Positions 50,203 through 62,029 of a DNA stretch of 64,000 nucleotides are shown here, one piece after another. Both the position numbers and the translations under genes were made by a program. The DNA comes from Epiperipatus broadwayi (taxonomy: Eukaryota; Onychophora; Udeonychophora; Euonychophora; Peripatidae). The notes under the pieces are model-generated. The model saw only the letters and a program-made list of their open reading frames with translations. It did not search any database and was not told where the DNA came from. The DNA lies in assembly GCA_028023455.1 (NCBI GenBank), contig JAQFVV010012434.1, positions 8,305,355-8,369,354 of the forward strand, read 5' to 3'. The first letter of the stretch is position 1, and each line of letters opens with the position of its first letter.

Positions 50203-51081
50203 TCATTGTGGTGGACTGAATTCACGGATATGTTGCAAAATAGCAGTAAGAGGGTCATCTTTGAAGCATTGCCTCCACATGAATTCCATTAAATACGAAT
50301 CCAAGTGTTGTCTAGCTGTACCTCTGTGCTTCTTGTTCCACCATTTTAGTAGCCCCCACAACCTTTCTATATTTTGAGTGTGGACTCCAGTCGATGGGTC
50401 CACAAAATTATAGGTGTGATTGACCTGAAGATGATCGTATCCGGCCTCCTTTAATTCATCGGTTTTATAACCTTTTCAGCAGTCACTGTAAATCATAGAT
50501 CCTTTTTGCACATTGTTTCTGATGGGTTGCATGAGAGTGGACACGGTTCTGTCTTGAATGGCTACCACAAAACATTCATCCATCTCCCTGCAAACACCAC
50601 CGAATATCCACTGCTGGGGGAGTACTCTGCCAGCATTATTTTTTCATCTTGAAAAAAGACTTTCGTCAATTTCAATAACCCTGTTAGGGCCTCCAATTTT
50701 CACTTTTTCTTTACGCAATAGTCTCCATGTGCAGACTTCACGGAGATAATTGTTCCAGTCGATTGCTGTTTTACTGGTGATTTCCAACTGCTCCTCACAA
50801 AATCGTACCAATGTCAATTCTCTACACCAACTATATATAAATCTGATTGCAGTGACCAAACTAATTCTGGATCCTTCAAACCAAGTCCCTTTTCTGATAG
50901 CGATCCTTTTACAACAGTCTTTAACATTGCAGCGCCATTGCTTCTCATAGTTTTTAATATATATAGTCATAGGATGGCCATTAACACAAAATTTCCCACT
51001 CGGGATAATTCCATATGTTTGGAAAAATTCAACTGCTTCATCTTCAGAAGATGGTAAGTCCCACAATTTTATATCCGACAT
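50203..51081 (-). pseudogene. Merlin transposase (IS1016/IS1595-like DDE), two in-frame TGA codons
   Basis: One reading frame of 292 codons runs from the ATG at 51081 to a stop at 50203, broken only by TGA at 50644-50646 and at 50476-50478. N-terminal zinc ribbon: KFCVNGHP...WRCNVKDCCKRIAIRKGTWF (about residues 30-68), as in IS1595-family proteins. DDE residues: D in VIEIDESLF (about 141), D in SMIYSDC (about 201), and E in HTQNIERLW (about 239), followed by [19 protein letters not shown]. The second TGA stands where the related copy has tryptophan (DCWKGYK), so it is a TGG-to-TGA change. The first stands in an arginine/lysine-rich stretch, consistent with CGA-to-TGA. The length is normal for the family. 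As it stands the protein would end after about 145 residues. Confidence 0.9.
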
Positions 51082-51564
51082 TTCCTTGTAAGTTGTTGAT
51101 TAGTAATAAGTTAAAAAAATTAGTAATAAAAATAACACGGCAATCCAAATGTAAATTAGTAATAAAAATCACAAAAATGGTAATTAGTCAGCAATAAAAA
51201 TGTTAAATAAATAGCAATAATTAATAAAAATCACAAAAATTAGTAATCCAAATCACAGCAATGAAAATGTAAAATAAGCAATAATTTCGCAATTAGCAAA
51301 ATGAAAATCTCACAAAATGGCGTATAACAGACAATAGAAAAAACACCTCTTGCTTGCAATATGACAGCAGGTAAAAGACAGATATTTACCACAATTCACT
51401 GCAATATTACATAATCTTGAAGTTGACCACGAAAATACCTTGATCACTTCTATCAATTAGTCATGCCAATGTTTCAGTTGCCATGACATTGTTTTGCTTG
51501 ATCATCGATCTTATCTACCAATGGCTTGTGTAGTACGTCATAGCTTAGTTAATACTCAAATACC

Positions 51565-51572
51565 AAAGTAAC
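51565..51572. repeat. Right target-site duplication of Merlin element 1
   Basis: AAAGTAAC, identical to 48841-48848. Confidence 0.95.
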
Positions 51573-54500
51573 ATCTATTTTCGATATATGTTCATAGATT
51601 TTGTCATCAATTAATTAAACTTCTACTATGATAGTGCTGATGTTATTCAAAAATATTTATTTTGGTTGTTAATAAATAAATGGACTCAAATAAAATAATA
51701 TTATTAACATACTTTTACACATCTTGCTTGGCACTGCTCTAATACAAAAATCATATGTCTGTTTATGCATGTTCTAAACATAAAAATAATATTCACAAAA
51801 TATAAGTACTGGTTCTATTTTATGTTGTTTTCTGGATGTTTTATTCTTTAAAAATATGCATTACCAAGTATAATTAAGATATTCAAAAATTATTCAAAAA
51901 TCTCATGAATAATTTTATTATCACTGATATATTTTTTAACAAAAAAGTAGTTTAATAACATACGGAAATATTTATGATTCTTTATCCTTATAGCTTGAGT
52001 TTACTGTTAATCTCATTTGTATTTGATCTCAACATACACTAAAGCAAAAAATATCTATCTTATCCTCTTTCAAAAATAACAATTCTACAATTCCCAAAAT
52101 TATTTATTATTCTATTTTATAAATACAGTTTGTACTATGCATTAACTTTTGAAATTACGATAGTGATCCCATGCATAGGCATGAAGAAGTAACTAGAGTA
52201 TTGACTCAATAGTATAAACATATATAGGATAATCAACATGGCAACAGTGCATACAAAGATGCATGATTTCTCTGTCTAATGACCTCCACTATAAAAATAA
52301 TGTCCAGGTTATTTATTCATCTCCTTCGAACATTAAAATACTCAATACTAAAAAAACACTGCCCATGGAAAACATACAAGTTACAGGACTACATTATCTG
52401 TACCTGCATAAACTACTAAGATAATAAAATTACTTTCTATTCCCCATAAATCCTTCATATAAGCATCCCTTTGGTTCCTTTTCATAATCCCAAGGTCACT
52501 ATCATTTTAAAATTTCATAATAGATTTATCATCTACATCGCAAAAATTATCAAAACATTATTCTAAAACAATAAATAAGATTTATGTATGACTTCCACAA
52601 TCTAAAACTACTCAAGAAGAAAAAGGTTTTTTCACTTTCAAAATTCAGCAATAAAAATATAAATGATTTTGTTTTAATGTATTAAATCAATATTTAAAAC
52701 ATTTTCAAATAATGGGGTTCCTTTACTAAAAAATCATATAAATTATATGTATCATTAAATCATATTACATTGGTAATATAAAAGAAAAGTATGCATATAT
52801 TTTTTTAAAAATCTAGCTCATATTTCTAGAATAATAATAATAAGTTTTATATGTATTTAATGCATGAACACATATTCATATGTTCATATGATAAAGTAAA
52901 ACTATAAAAATATTTCAAGCAGTCTAAAAAAATACATCATGTAAAAATTAATATATTTTACAAATTTTTACTTACAGTAACAAATTGCTAGTTGGTCACT
53001 TTTAGACAATTTCTGGTCCACGTTTCATAAAAAAAAAAGTAATTCAATAATAATAGCATTTACTCAGCAAGACTATCATACTCAGAAAAATATTTATAAA
53101 AAACTTTACAAATATTAAATATTCCTTACAATAATTATTACACTAGGTTAATAAATATTTTATATGTAATTTTCCTGCCTAAAAATAATATAAGACCTAA
53201 TACTATTATTAGTAAATAAAAATAATTAAGATTATATTTATGCAAAACTACAATCTGCCACAAAGTAAATTTTTTAAAAAATGTTCTTTTCTTTCTTCTA
53301 ATATTTCTTCATTATAAGTCCTTATAGATGCTTATTCCCCAATGTTCATTGCTAAGACAACACAACTGTTCAAAGCTTTAATACAGACACAAAGCTTTTT
53401 CCCTCCTGCACAATAGCTTGCTCACGAATAGTTTTAAAAAAAAAATGAAAATCAAAAAAATGAAGTGAAGTAAAATTAACTTTTAAATCTGAAATTATTT
53501 ATAAAAATAATCACTAATCCTTTGTTGAAAGTTCATAAAAACTATAGTCAATTGTCTATAGCTTTCAGGATAATGATTATTAAAGTTGATATCCATTTGG
53601 AAAGTTATAAAATAATATTCTGAAGTTCTCCCATTCTATAGGATCCTACATGGACTTTAGATGCATCAATCATGGCTATATGGATTCAGGTGTACTCATA
53701 TGAAAATTATGCATTTATATTCCTTTAAAATTAGCTTTTAGTAATTTAATAAAGACATTATAAAGCTATTTTGTCAGGATAATTTTAATTACCCAGGTAT
53801 TTCTTTTCCAAAGAATAATTTTCCAAAATCAGTTTTTACATTATTAAATAAATACAGTCTTTCTTTTTAAATGAATGACAACTTCTCATATAAAATATTT
53901 GTAGTATTATCAGTTTTATATCTTTATCATTCCAAAGAAAAGTTCATAAACTTTTTTAAAAATATTTCTTTTACAATATTTACTGCCACTCTTTTAAATA
54001 TATGCCTTTTAGAAATTTTAAAAGTTAAAGTTTTACCATATAGCTTTGCTTTTTAGATACAGCTATCTTTTCTTACGAGATAATGCACTTAAACTAAATT
54101 TTCAATAAACTTTTCTGTCCAATCTCCTGAACAATGTCCAAGATATTAAAATAAATGATATATTGTTCTTCATTAATCTTTCTAGAATTATATTTTCATT
54201 TAGTATCTGTACCTCCATCCTTACTTTCCTCAAATATATATTTTTTCTGGTATGAATTCCATTGGCCACTGTGAAGCTTGTTCAAGTTTTAATAAAAATA
54301 CCTAATAGGGAATTTTGTTGCTCTAACAATGCATGATTTTAACTTAATAAACTTATAATTTTCAATGCTCTCTTTTTAAAAAAATAATTCCAAGTAATAA
54401 ACTAGGCAATACATTGATGTTAAAAAAATATAATTATCAAGAGAGTTATCTATTTCTTAAACACCTACTTAAGTTATAAAAGCACACAATTAAATTGAAT

Positions 54501-55096
54501 TAATAAAGCACACAAAAACATGTGAACATCTACTTTTATACTAAAAGAAATTGATGATTTCATTGGCTATTTAGATCTTCAACTGGTGATCTAATATACA
54601 TATCAATACTATCTTACACAATTAAATTTCAAAAATAAAAATCATGACTCATTTTTATTACATTAAATGCTATATTATTTAATTCTAAATTAATTTTATA
54701 TTTTTATTTAAACAAATTAAACACCTTAAACTAACATTTTAAAAATAATACTTTATTAACCTTTAGAGCACTGATTATTTTATTGGCCGAATGAGGTAAA
54801 AGTCAAAACTTTTAATTGATCAATTCACAAACTCAAACATCAAATTGGTCAACTTATAAACTCAAGCATCAAAATATATTAATCTTTTAATGTTATATTC
54901 ATGTTATTTTTGTTTGTAAAAAGTATATTAATAATTTGTCAGGTTATGAAAATGAACAAAAGTTTTTTCAAAAATAAATTGTTGTTATATAATTATATAA
55001 ATTTTTGCTAGCAGAAAATGTAAAACAAAATCTTACTCACCAATCAAAATGTTTTGCTAACGACGTGATTTTCTTTGCCAATTTTAGTTGCAGAAA
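51573..55096. other. A+T-rich intergenic DNA, no gene seen
   Basis: Includes a degenerate 30-bp tandem pair near 54817-54876 (ATTG(A/G)TCAA...AAACTCAA(A/G)CATCAAA). Short frames, for example 53871-54056, are unrecognised. Confidence 0.5.
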
Positions 55097-55104
55097 AAAA
55101 CAAT
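55097..55104. repeat. Left target-site duplication of Merlin element 2
   Basis: AAAACAAT, identical to 57594-57601. Confidence 0.95.
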
Positions 55105-55386
55105 GGTACTTACGGATAATTCAAGTGATGACGTATTTGACCTACTGATTTCCCTTCCGGTAGACATCAACATTTTTGCATGATAATGTTGTCATGGAAA
55201 CCAAGTGACTGGCATGATTAATCCATCAGAGAGTCAATTTTTTTTTACCTGCGAGATTTAAAATTCGGAGAGAAGTTTGGGAAATTTTTTGATTTTTCTG
55301 TCTATTGTGATTTTGCTACCCACGGCATCACAATGACTTTTTTTGAGCTCTTCCACTTTGTGATATTTGCGTTATTTGCATTTATG

Positions 55387-56291
55387 ATGGCTGAAGCTAC
55401 AAGAACCTTATTTAATTTACCAAGTATGGAGAAAGAAGCTATCATCTTCTTACAAGACCCCAGACTTCTCCCCAAAAGGAAATTGTGTCAAAATAGTCAT
55501 GAAATGAAAAAGTATGTTCACAATTTGGGACCCAATTCGGTGAAACAATGGTGAAACAATGGTGATGCAATTTGAAAGATTGTCTATCCTAAATCGCAAT
55601 GAGAAAAGGTACATGGTTCTTTGGCTCCAAATGACTTTCATGACCGCTATACATTTCATCTATAGTTGGTCCAAACAATTAACATCCATAACATTTTGTG
55701 TGGAGGAATTGAATATTTCGGACAAAACTGTTATCGATTGGAACAACTACCTCTGTGAAGTTTGTACCTGGAGATTGTTAAGAAATGAAAGGCGGAAAAT
55801 CGGAGGTCCCAACACAATTGTGGAAATTGATGAAAGCCTCTTCACATAATGGAAGAACAATGCCAGAAGAGTCCTACCACAGCAATGGCTATTTGGTGGT
55901 GTATGCAGAGACTGAGGAATGTTTTATTGTAGCCATTCAAGATAGAAGTGTGTCTACTCTCATGCAAGAAATTTTGCAAAATGTACACGAAGGCTCAACT
56001 ATCTACTGCGATTGCTGGAAGGGATATAAGAGCGAAGAGTTAGCTGAGGCTGGATGTGAACACCATCGTGTTAATCACACATACAACTTCGTAGACCCCA
56101 CAACTGGCGTACATACACAAAATGTTGAAAGGTTGTGGTGTTTGGTCAAATGGTGTAATAAAAAACACAGAGGGACAGCGCGTCAGCACCTGGACTCATA
56201 TTTGAGTGAGTTTATGTGGAGGCAGTCATATAAAGCAGATCCTTTCACTGCGATTTTGGAACATATATCCCAATTCAGTCCTCTGCAGTGA
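55387..56291 (+). pseudogene. Merlin transposase remnant with frameshifts and an 11-bp duplication
   Basis: Collinear with the element 1 transposase but heavily damaged. The start MAEATRTLFNLPSMEKEAII aligns with its MSDIKLWDLPSSEDEAVEFF. Within the zinc ribbon, GGTGAAACAAT is duplicated in tandem (55539-55549 and 55550-55560), shifting the frame, and further stops follow. The frame recovers at TAIHFIYSW...VIDWNNYL...IGGPNTIVEIDESLF (first D), with a TAA right after. Another shift near 55911 leads to ECFIVAIQDRSVSTLMQ, TIYCDCWKGYKSEEL (second D) and VHTQNVERLW (E), ending SQFSPLQ at 56291. All three DDE residues survive, but in different frames. Non-functional. Confidence 0.9.
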
Positions 56292-56397
56292 ACGCTATTT
56301 GTAAGTAATTTAAATTTTTTTTCTAATAATTATAATTTTATAATTAATTATATTATTGAATATAGACAATAAGTAATCCAAATGCATGTAAAAGTAA

Positions 56398-57150
56398 GGT
56401 CGCCATTAATGCTATATTCGCATTAAATCTTTATTTTAAATGTACAAAAATTTTTTGGTAATATTTTTACAATGATCAAATTTCCACTTAATTATGTTTA
56501 CTTTGTAAATAATTTCAATAATTTTTTAACTCAAATTAGCAATATACAGTACGTTTTTAAAATTACCAAATGTATGTAAAACTACGGCATGTGATGACAC
56601 GTTTTATACAAGATCGCCATTAATGCTAGATTCGCATTAATTTTTTTTTTTAAATTTACAAAAAATTTTTGTTAATATTTCTACACTTATCAAACTTCCA
56701 CTTAATTACATTTAATTTGTAAATAATTTTCAATAATTTTTTAACTCAAATTACCAATATACAGTACATTTTTAAAATTACCAAATGTATGTAAAACTAC
56801 GGCATGTGATGACATGTTTTATACAAGATCGCCATTAAGGCCAGATTCGCATTAATTCGGGTAAAGTGTTTTTAATCTGGTTTTTTTTTTAAATTTACAA
56901 AAAATTTTTGTTAATATTTTTACACTTATCAAACTTCCACTTAATTATGTTTAATTTGTAAATAATTTTCAATAATTTTTTAAATCAAATTAGCAATATA
57001 TATTTTGTATTGACCTTATTTTGTATTTCATGCATGTAACTATTCAATAATTTTTTGTTTTTATATTTTTCATGCATTTCAATAATTTTTTTTTATATAT
57101 ATTTTGTATTGACCTTATTTTGTATTTCATGCATGTAAATTTTCAATATT
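56398..57150. repeat. Tandem repeats inside Merlin element 2
   Basis: CGCCATTAATGCTA(T/G)ATTCG recurs at 56401 and 56615 and, changed, at 56830: three units of 214-215 bp including CAATATACAGTAC and ACTACGGCATGTGATGACA. A second unit of about 100 bp (TATTTTGTATTGACCTTATT) follows twice (about 57000 and 57102). Confidence 0.85.
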
Positions 57151-57389
57151 TTTTTTTTCTGGACCAAGAAACATGGTGGTGTTCATTTTCTGCCTACCAA
57201 GAAGCCATCTAAAAAACCATGTGACCGTATTACCCTTTTTTTTCTTTAATATGTAAATTTTTTGTTAAATTTTTGTCTTTTTTTTTATGTTTTTATATTT
57301 AAATTTTTGTTTAATTTTTATATTTTTGCCAGTTTTTTTTTATCACATGACCTGCATCACATTTTTGTCTTTTTTATGTTTGTTATCAC

Positions 57390-57593
57390 GTGATCAACTG
57401 ATGACGTATTACCCTGAAGGCATATCAGTCTAATCTTGCACTTTTTAATGTGCCATGTTCACATGATCTGCTGACACATTTTAGCAACTAAATGTGTCTG
57501 CAGATCACTTGGAGATGTTATCTTAAAAATCGCAACATTAGACCGATATGCCTTCAGGGTAATACGTCATCAGTTGAATTATTCGCAAGTACC
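57390..57593. repeat. Terminal palindrome of Merlin element 2
   Basis: CAACTGATGACGTATTACCC and TGAAGGCATATC near 57395-57430 are repeated inverted at the right end (GATATGCCTTCA, GGGTAATACGTCATCAGTTG). An inner hairpin TGATCTGC...GCAGATCA with ACACATTT/AAATGTGT continues the fold. The right TIR is thus one arm of a hairpin of about 200 bp. Confidence 0.9.
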
Positions 57594-57601
57594 AAAACAA
57601 T
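57594..57601. repeat. Right target-site duplication of Merlin element 2
   Basis: AAAACAAT, identical to 55097-55104. Confidence 0.95.
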
Positions 57602-59720
57602 TAATTTTTGTTAAAAGTCTTAACTATTTTTCCAAAATAATTTTATTCTTAGCATATTTTATCAAAATAATTTATAATTTGTCAAAAAATACTGTTAAAA
57701 TGGTCTAAAGCATTTGTTTATCATTTTCAAAATAAAACAAAAACAGATCGTAACTCTTTACTTTTTGGCCACCATTTTCTTTGTTGTCAAAATTTAATAG
57801 CCAATAAGATTTAAAAAGGGGCATTACTTTTTTTTGTTTGATGTATAAGATCATTTTTATTGATTTTTTACTTGTAAAATAATTCAAGAGAGGTCAGCAT
57901 CTTATAGAACTTTTTTTAATCTTTAAAAAAGTGCAAAATCATAATTGTAGTACGAAAAGTGACTGATTTAGAGTGACAGCAAGCCACATTATTTTTAAAT
58001 GAATCGATCATGCAAAGAGTTAATTCATCCCACATTTATTGTCAATGTATCTATTTTTAAAATATAATTTTATTAACTACATATTTTTTTAAAAACCACC
58101 CAATTAAATATTTCTGAAATTACTTTTATCTTGTGACAAACAAATGTTTCAATTGTAGCACAATTCTAAAGTAATTTTGAAACTTTAACTAAAAATCTTG
58201 TAAGCACACAAGTATGAATATTTGTGTTACATGACTTTTAAATCCAGATAGTATGGCAATTTAATTGCTGTCTGATAACAGAAATAAATTTTTAATTACA
58301 AAAAAATATTATATTGAAGAATAATAATATAATAATAGAATTTAGAATAATAATTTTGATACTATTTAAGCTATAACAAATTAAACACATTTATTTACTA
58401 CTAAATATTACATTTAAATAAATAATTTATAACCCAAATATTAAGTATAATTTTTATTTTAAAATATACTAATTTATTTAATCTTAGGTCATTATTTTAA
58501 ATTTAGCTTTTAAGCACATGTTTACTAGGGTTTTTTAGCATATTATTTTACTATGGCCAGTTTTCTCAACCATACAAAATTACACTATTTAGTTTTACTT
58601 GATTATTTTTAACATATTAGCATAGATTTTATATATTTAAAACTCTCTTTTTACTCTAACAAATGCTTTAAAACATTGCCAACATTACACAGTAGTTATT
58701 CTAATTAAAATATATCCTTAATTTAAAATTTTTTAAAAATTGACTCAGCAAATTCATTTGGACCTATTCAAAAGGGTACAATATATATATATGTGTGTGT
58801 GTGTGTGTGTTCATATATGTATGTTTACATGTGTGTATAAAGATGCAATTGAAAATAGTCACTATATCTAAAAGAAAAATTAAATACCCTTTACAAATAC
58901 AGATAGGGAGAAAAGCTTCCTTACAGACCTCCATTACAAACAATAAAAGTCATTACTTACCAGGCTTGTTAAATGCTGAATAGTCAAAGTTTTTAGCACT
59001 TTTTACTTTTACTTTACCATTTTTTTAAAAATAGGCTAATGTCTACTTACTATCCAGAAAGTAGTTGGATAACTAAATTGGATATAGGATGATAAACTGA
59101 AAAGTATATTCTAGGCATGTTTGGAGGGTTAAAAAGTTTTCAATTTTTACTTGAACTAGATTTAAAAAGTATCATAATTCACAGAAGTACTTTCAGTTAA
59201 TCACTTAATCTTCTCCAATTATCATTTCAATTTAAATATAGAAGGAAATAAATTATTGTAATGATGATCACTAAAATCGAAATATTAAAAGGAATGACTA
59301 TAGAATAAGTTATGTCATGTGATAATTAAAAATAAATCTATCTTGAAAATATTTTTATAAACAATGAAAAATAATTGGTTAAATATATTATATATTAAAA
59401 TAAAATTAGGTAACAATAAAAATTAGCAAAATCAAAATGTACAAAAAAAATGTTAACTCATTATTTATAGTTTTGATTGTTAGATAAATAGACTTTTGAC
59501 AAAATCTAACCATCTTATTAAAATGTGAAATAAAAAAATTCTGTACATCATTGTTTTAATCTTTTTTTATTTTACTTTGATTGTATTTCCTAATATAAAG
59601 TTAGGTAGGTTATATATATCAACTTTAAATAAAACTGATAATAAATAACTAATTTTAAATAAAATTTATAATTATGTGGATTTTTTTTGTATGTGTTAGT
59701 GAAGCTGTAATTATAATATA
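57602..59720. other. A+T-rich intergenic DNA, no gene seen
   Basis: A short (TA)n/(TG)n run lies at 58781-58811. No gene was recognised. Confidence 0.5.
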
Positions 59721-59724
59721 TTGT

Positions 59725-61900
59725 TTAATATGCCCACTTAACACTTTCGAAAAAGGCTTTAGTAAAGTTGATCACTGGGGTGAAATAGGATATTTTAGGG
59801 AATATTAGTATATTTATGAGGGAGGACTTGGCAAACATGGACATATATACTTTGGAAAGGGAGGTTATAATTTTCTGCATCAATTTTAATAGCCTATTCT
59901 GGATGGATCTCCCCATGGCCAAAGCAGATTCAAATAAAGGAAAGCCTAAGAAATTCTGAGGCTTTGCTGAAAATAGGCCAGGAAGGTTTTTACTGGAACA
60001 TAACTGCCAGGTGGATTGTCTTGGCCATATTGAATTAGACACCGGATTGATTAGAGAACTCCTCAAGCACAGATAAAAGCCTGGGAATTAGCTTCTTTGA
60101 TGGGAGAAAAATGTCCAATTTGTCTATATATGTGATGTGATGAAATGTTGAATTTATTGCTGGGATATGGATGCTGGTTAAAAGATCTTTCAATTTGAAA
60201 GAGAAAAGGATTGAGATGAGTGATGAAGAAGAGGGCATTGAGATGGGAGCTCTGTGGGATGGATGATGTGGTACAGAAGGAAGAAGAAAGTTTCCCATTC
60301 AATGAGATGCACACTTTACAACTATAAACGAGGTTCCTAATGATATTAATGATTCCAGAAGAAATGTCATGCTTACCAAGCAAGATTAAAAGTGTACTGA
60401 TTTGCATCGACTCAAAGGCAGTGGAGATGTCAAGCTGAACTACCACTGGCCTAGATTGCCTGGAGGATCTGATGTGATCAATAGTAATTTTAAAGAGGTT
60501 GATGGGATCTGCTGTTGAACTTCCTTTTTTGTGAATTGATATTGTGAATTATGGGGAAGAATTTTGTTTTGAATTTTGCTTTTGATAGTTGACTCACTAA
60601 TTTTGACCATCAGAGGAGTCATAGAAAAAGGCTGTAGATTCTTCAGTGAAGATGTTTGCTCTTATATTGGGATTTTAAGTGATGGATTCTATAGAGATTG
60701 CATTAAAGGGAAGATTTTTGAGGGTATATTAAGTGATTCGAGTTCCATTAGAAGTGATGATGGGCTTTTATTATGTGAAGTATAGTTTGAAATTAAGGAC
60801 ATTAAGATTTAAATGAAGGAAATGAGACATCCACTAGTGGCAGTGAAAGAATATGAATTTTGTGGAAATATATATGTGCCTGAGAGAAGATAACTTGAGG
60901 CAATCAGGACTTGAGAAGGATTCTGGTGGAAGGATTCTGGTGGTTATGTTTATTCTTGGAATAATGCATGAGTTAAGGTTTAGAGATAATTTAAGGGATA
61001 CTAAGTGATCTGAAAAGGCTGTAGGTTAGAGTGAGGGATCAATTAGGAAATGCAGATCAGGTGTATAGTAGATGAGGTTTATGAGAGAAATATACCTCCT
61101 TGTATAAAAGGAAAAGTCATTTGGTTGGAAGAAACCCTCCCCACTCATGAATCTCAAAATTAAGGCAATGAATATATTTCACAGTAAATTTCTGGTAGGA
61201 GGTTTTAAAATCTCCCAGGAAAAGAGTAGAATAAGGGTTGGATGCAAGCAGGATATTGAAATGTTGAATTATCTGTTGAATGAGTAATTTATTTTGGTAG
61301 AGGTATATAGATTACATTCAGAATAAAGGCCTTGTGGAATAGAGTAGCAATAGTTAATTTTGAAGGATTTAAATGGATTGCTATTGAAAATTAAGATCAC
61401 CATGCCAGCAGCAGATGAAAGAAAAGATTGCCAAGAAGGTTCAGGATTTTGGGGTTTGAAAATTGGTGCAATTTGGTCTCAGAGAGATTCACAATATGGG
61501 GGAAATATTTCTTGAACCATTTAGGCAATTCATATACTATAATCAGGGAAATTAAGATTCCAGATGTTAATTCCCAATATTTTCAGCTTCATGTAGTGTT
61601 AATTCAACAGGAAAATTACAGATTGTTTTTACTAAACAGGCAGCAGAAAATTTAAGGATGAAGAAAATAGCCTTTAAAGGATATGTATTTACAAACTCAC
61701 CCATCATTCTGGTCCTGCTAAGTGGACAGATACTAGCTTTCTGTCTTGATGTTCTGGATCACAGGTCATCCATGGGAGACACTTCAGCACTAGCTACTAG
61801 AGAATCCATAGGCTTTCCAGATGTCCTCTCATTTGATGCCTTAGATCACAAGCTGTCAAAGGATTTTGGTTTAGCATTTGTAACTTTATAGTCTATAGGA
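59725..61900 (-). pseudogene. LINE ORF2: AP endonuclease and reverse transcriptase, 3' end missing
   Basis: Minus strand, downstream of the ORF1 region. The endonuclease part (about 61650-60900) shows FLSSAAGMVILIFNSNPFK near 61410, a GDFK-type motif in GDFKTSYQKF near 61215 (GDFN in the family), and SDHLVSLKLSLN near 61010, the S-D-H motif of AP-like nucleases. The RT part has VQLDISTAFESM near 60440, SLNGKLSS followed by SIPQSSHLNALFFI near 60270-60230, and HITYIDKLDIFLPSK near 60130, where the YxDD motif reads Y-I-D-K and is therefore inactive. PQNFLGFPLFESALAMGRSI near 59965 corresponds to FLGFPFYLG in the LINE at 13430-16290. The match stops near 59725: the remaining C-terminal region and CCHC motif are absent. 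Frameshifts are scattered throughout. Confidence 0.8.
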
Positions 61901-62029
61901 AGCTATAACTTATTGTCATTATTAGGATCAAAGGATTGAGATGGCTAACCAGGATTCTTATTGGATGACTTACCAGGATCCTTATTGGACAGGTCATGAT
62001 TGCTTCCTTGGCCATCAGTCTTAGAAATA

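Larger units (their letters stand above)
48849..51564 (-). mobile_element. Merlin DNA transposon 1 (2716 bp)
   Basis: Perfect 8-bp target duplications and TIRs of about 35 bp define the ends. The left TIR starts GGTACTTGAGTATTAACTAA and the complement of the right end starts GGTATTTGAGTATTAACTAA; both continue GCTATGAC. Eight-base duplications, GG-starting TIRs and a single IS1016/IS1595-like DDE transposase are the defining traits of Merlin. The transposase lies near the right end on the minus strand. Downstream of it are tandem repeats (49260-50100) and a palindrome at the left end. Confidence 0.95.
55105..57593 (+). mobile_element. Merlin DNA transposon 2 (2489 bp), diverged relative of element 1
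   Basis: TIRs GGTACTTACGGATAATTCAA (left) and, on the complement of the right end, GGTACTTGCGAATAATTCAA; both continue with TGATGACGTATT. AAAACAAT lies on both sides. The organisation is the same as element 1 in the opposite orientation: transposase (55387-56291), tandem repeats (56398-57150), terminal palindrome (57390-57593). The TIR and transposase differ clearly from element 1, so they are two subfamilies. Confidence 0.95.

Noticed and set aside
57390-57420. CTGATGA within the Merlin palindrome
   Set aside because: Part of the TIR; no hammerhead core downstream.
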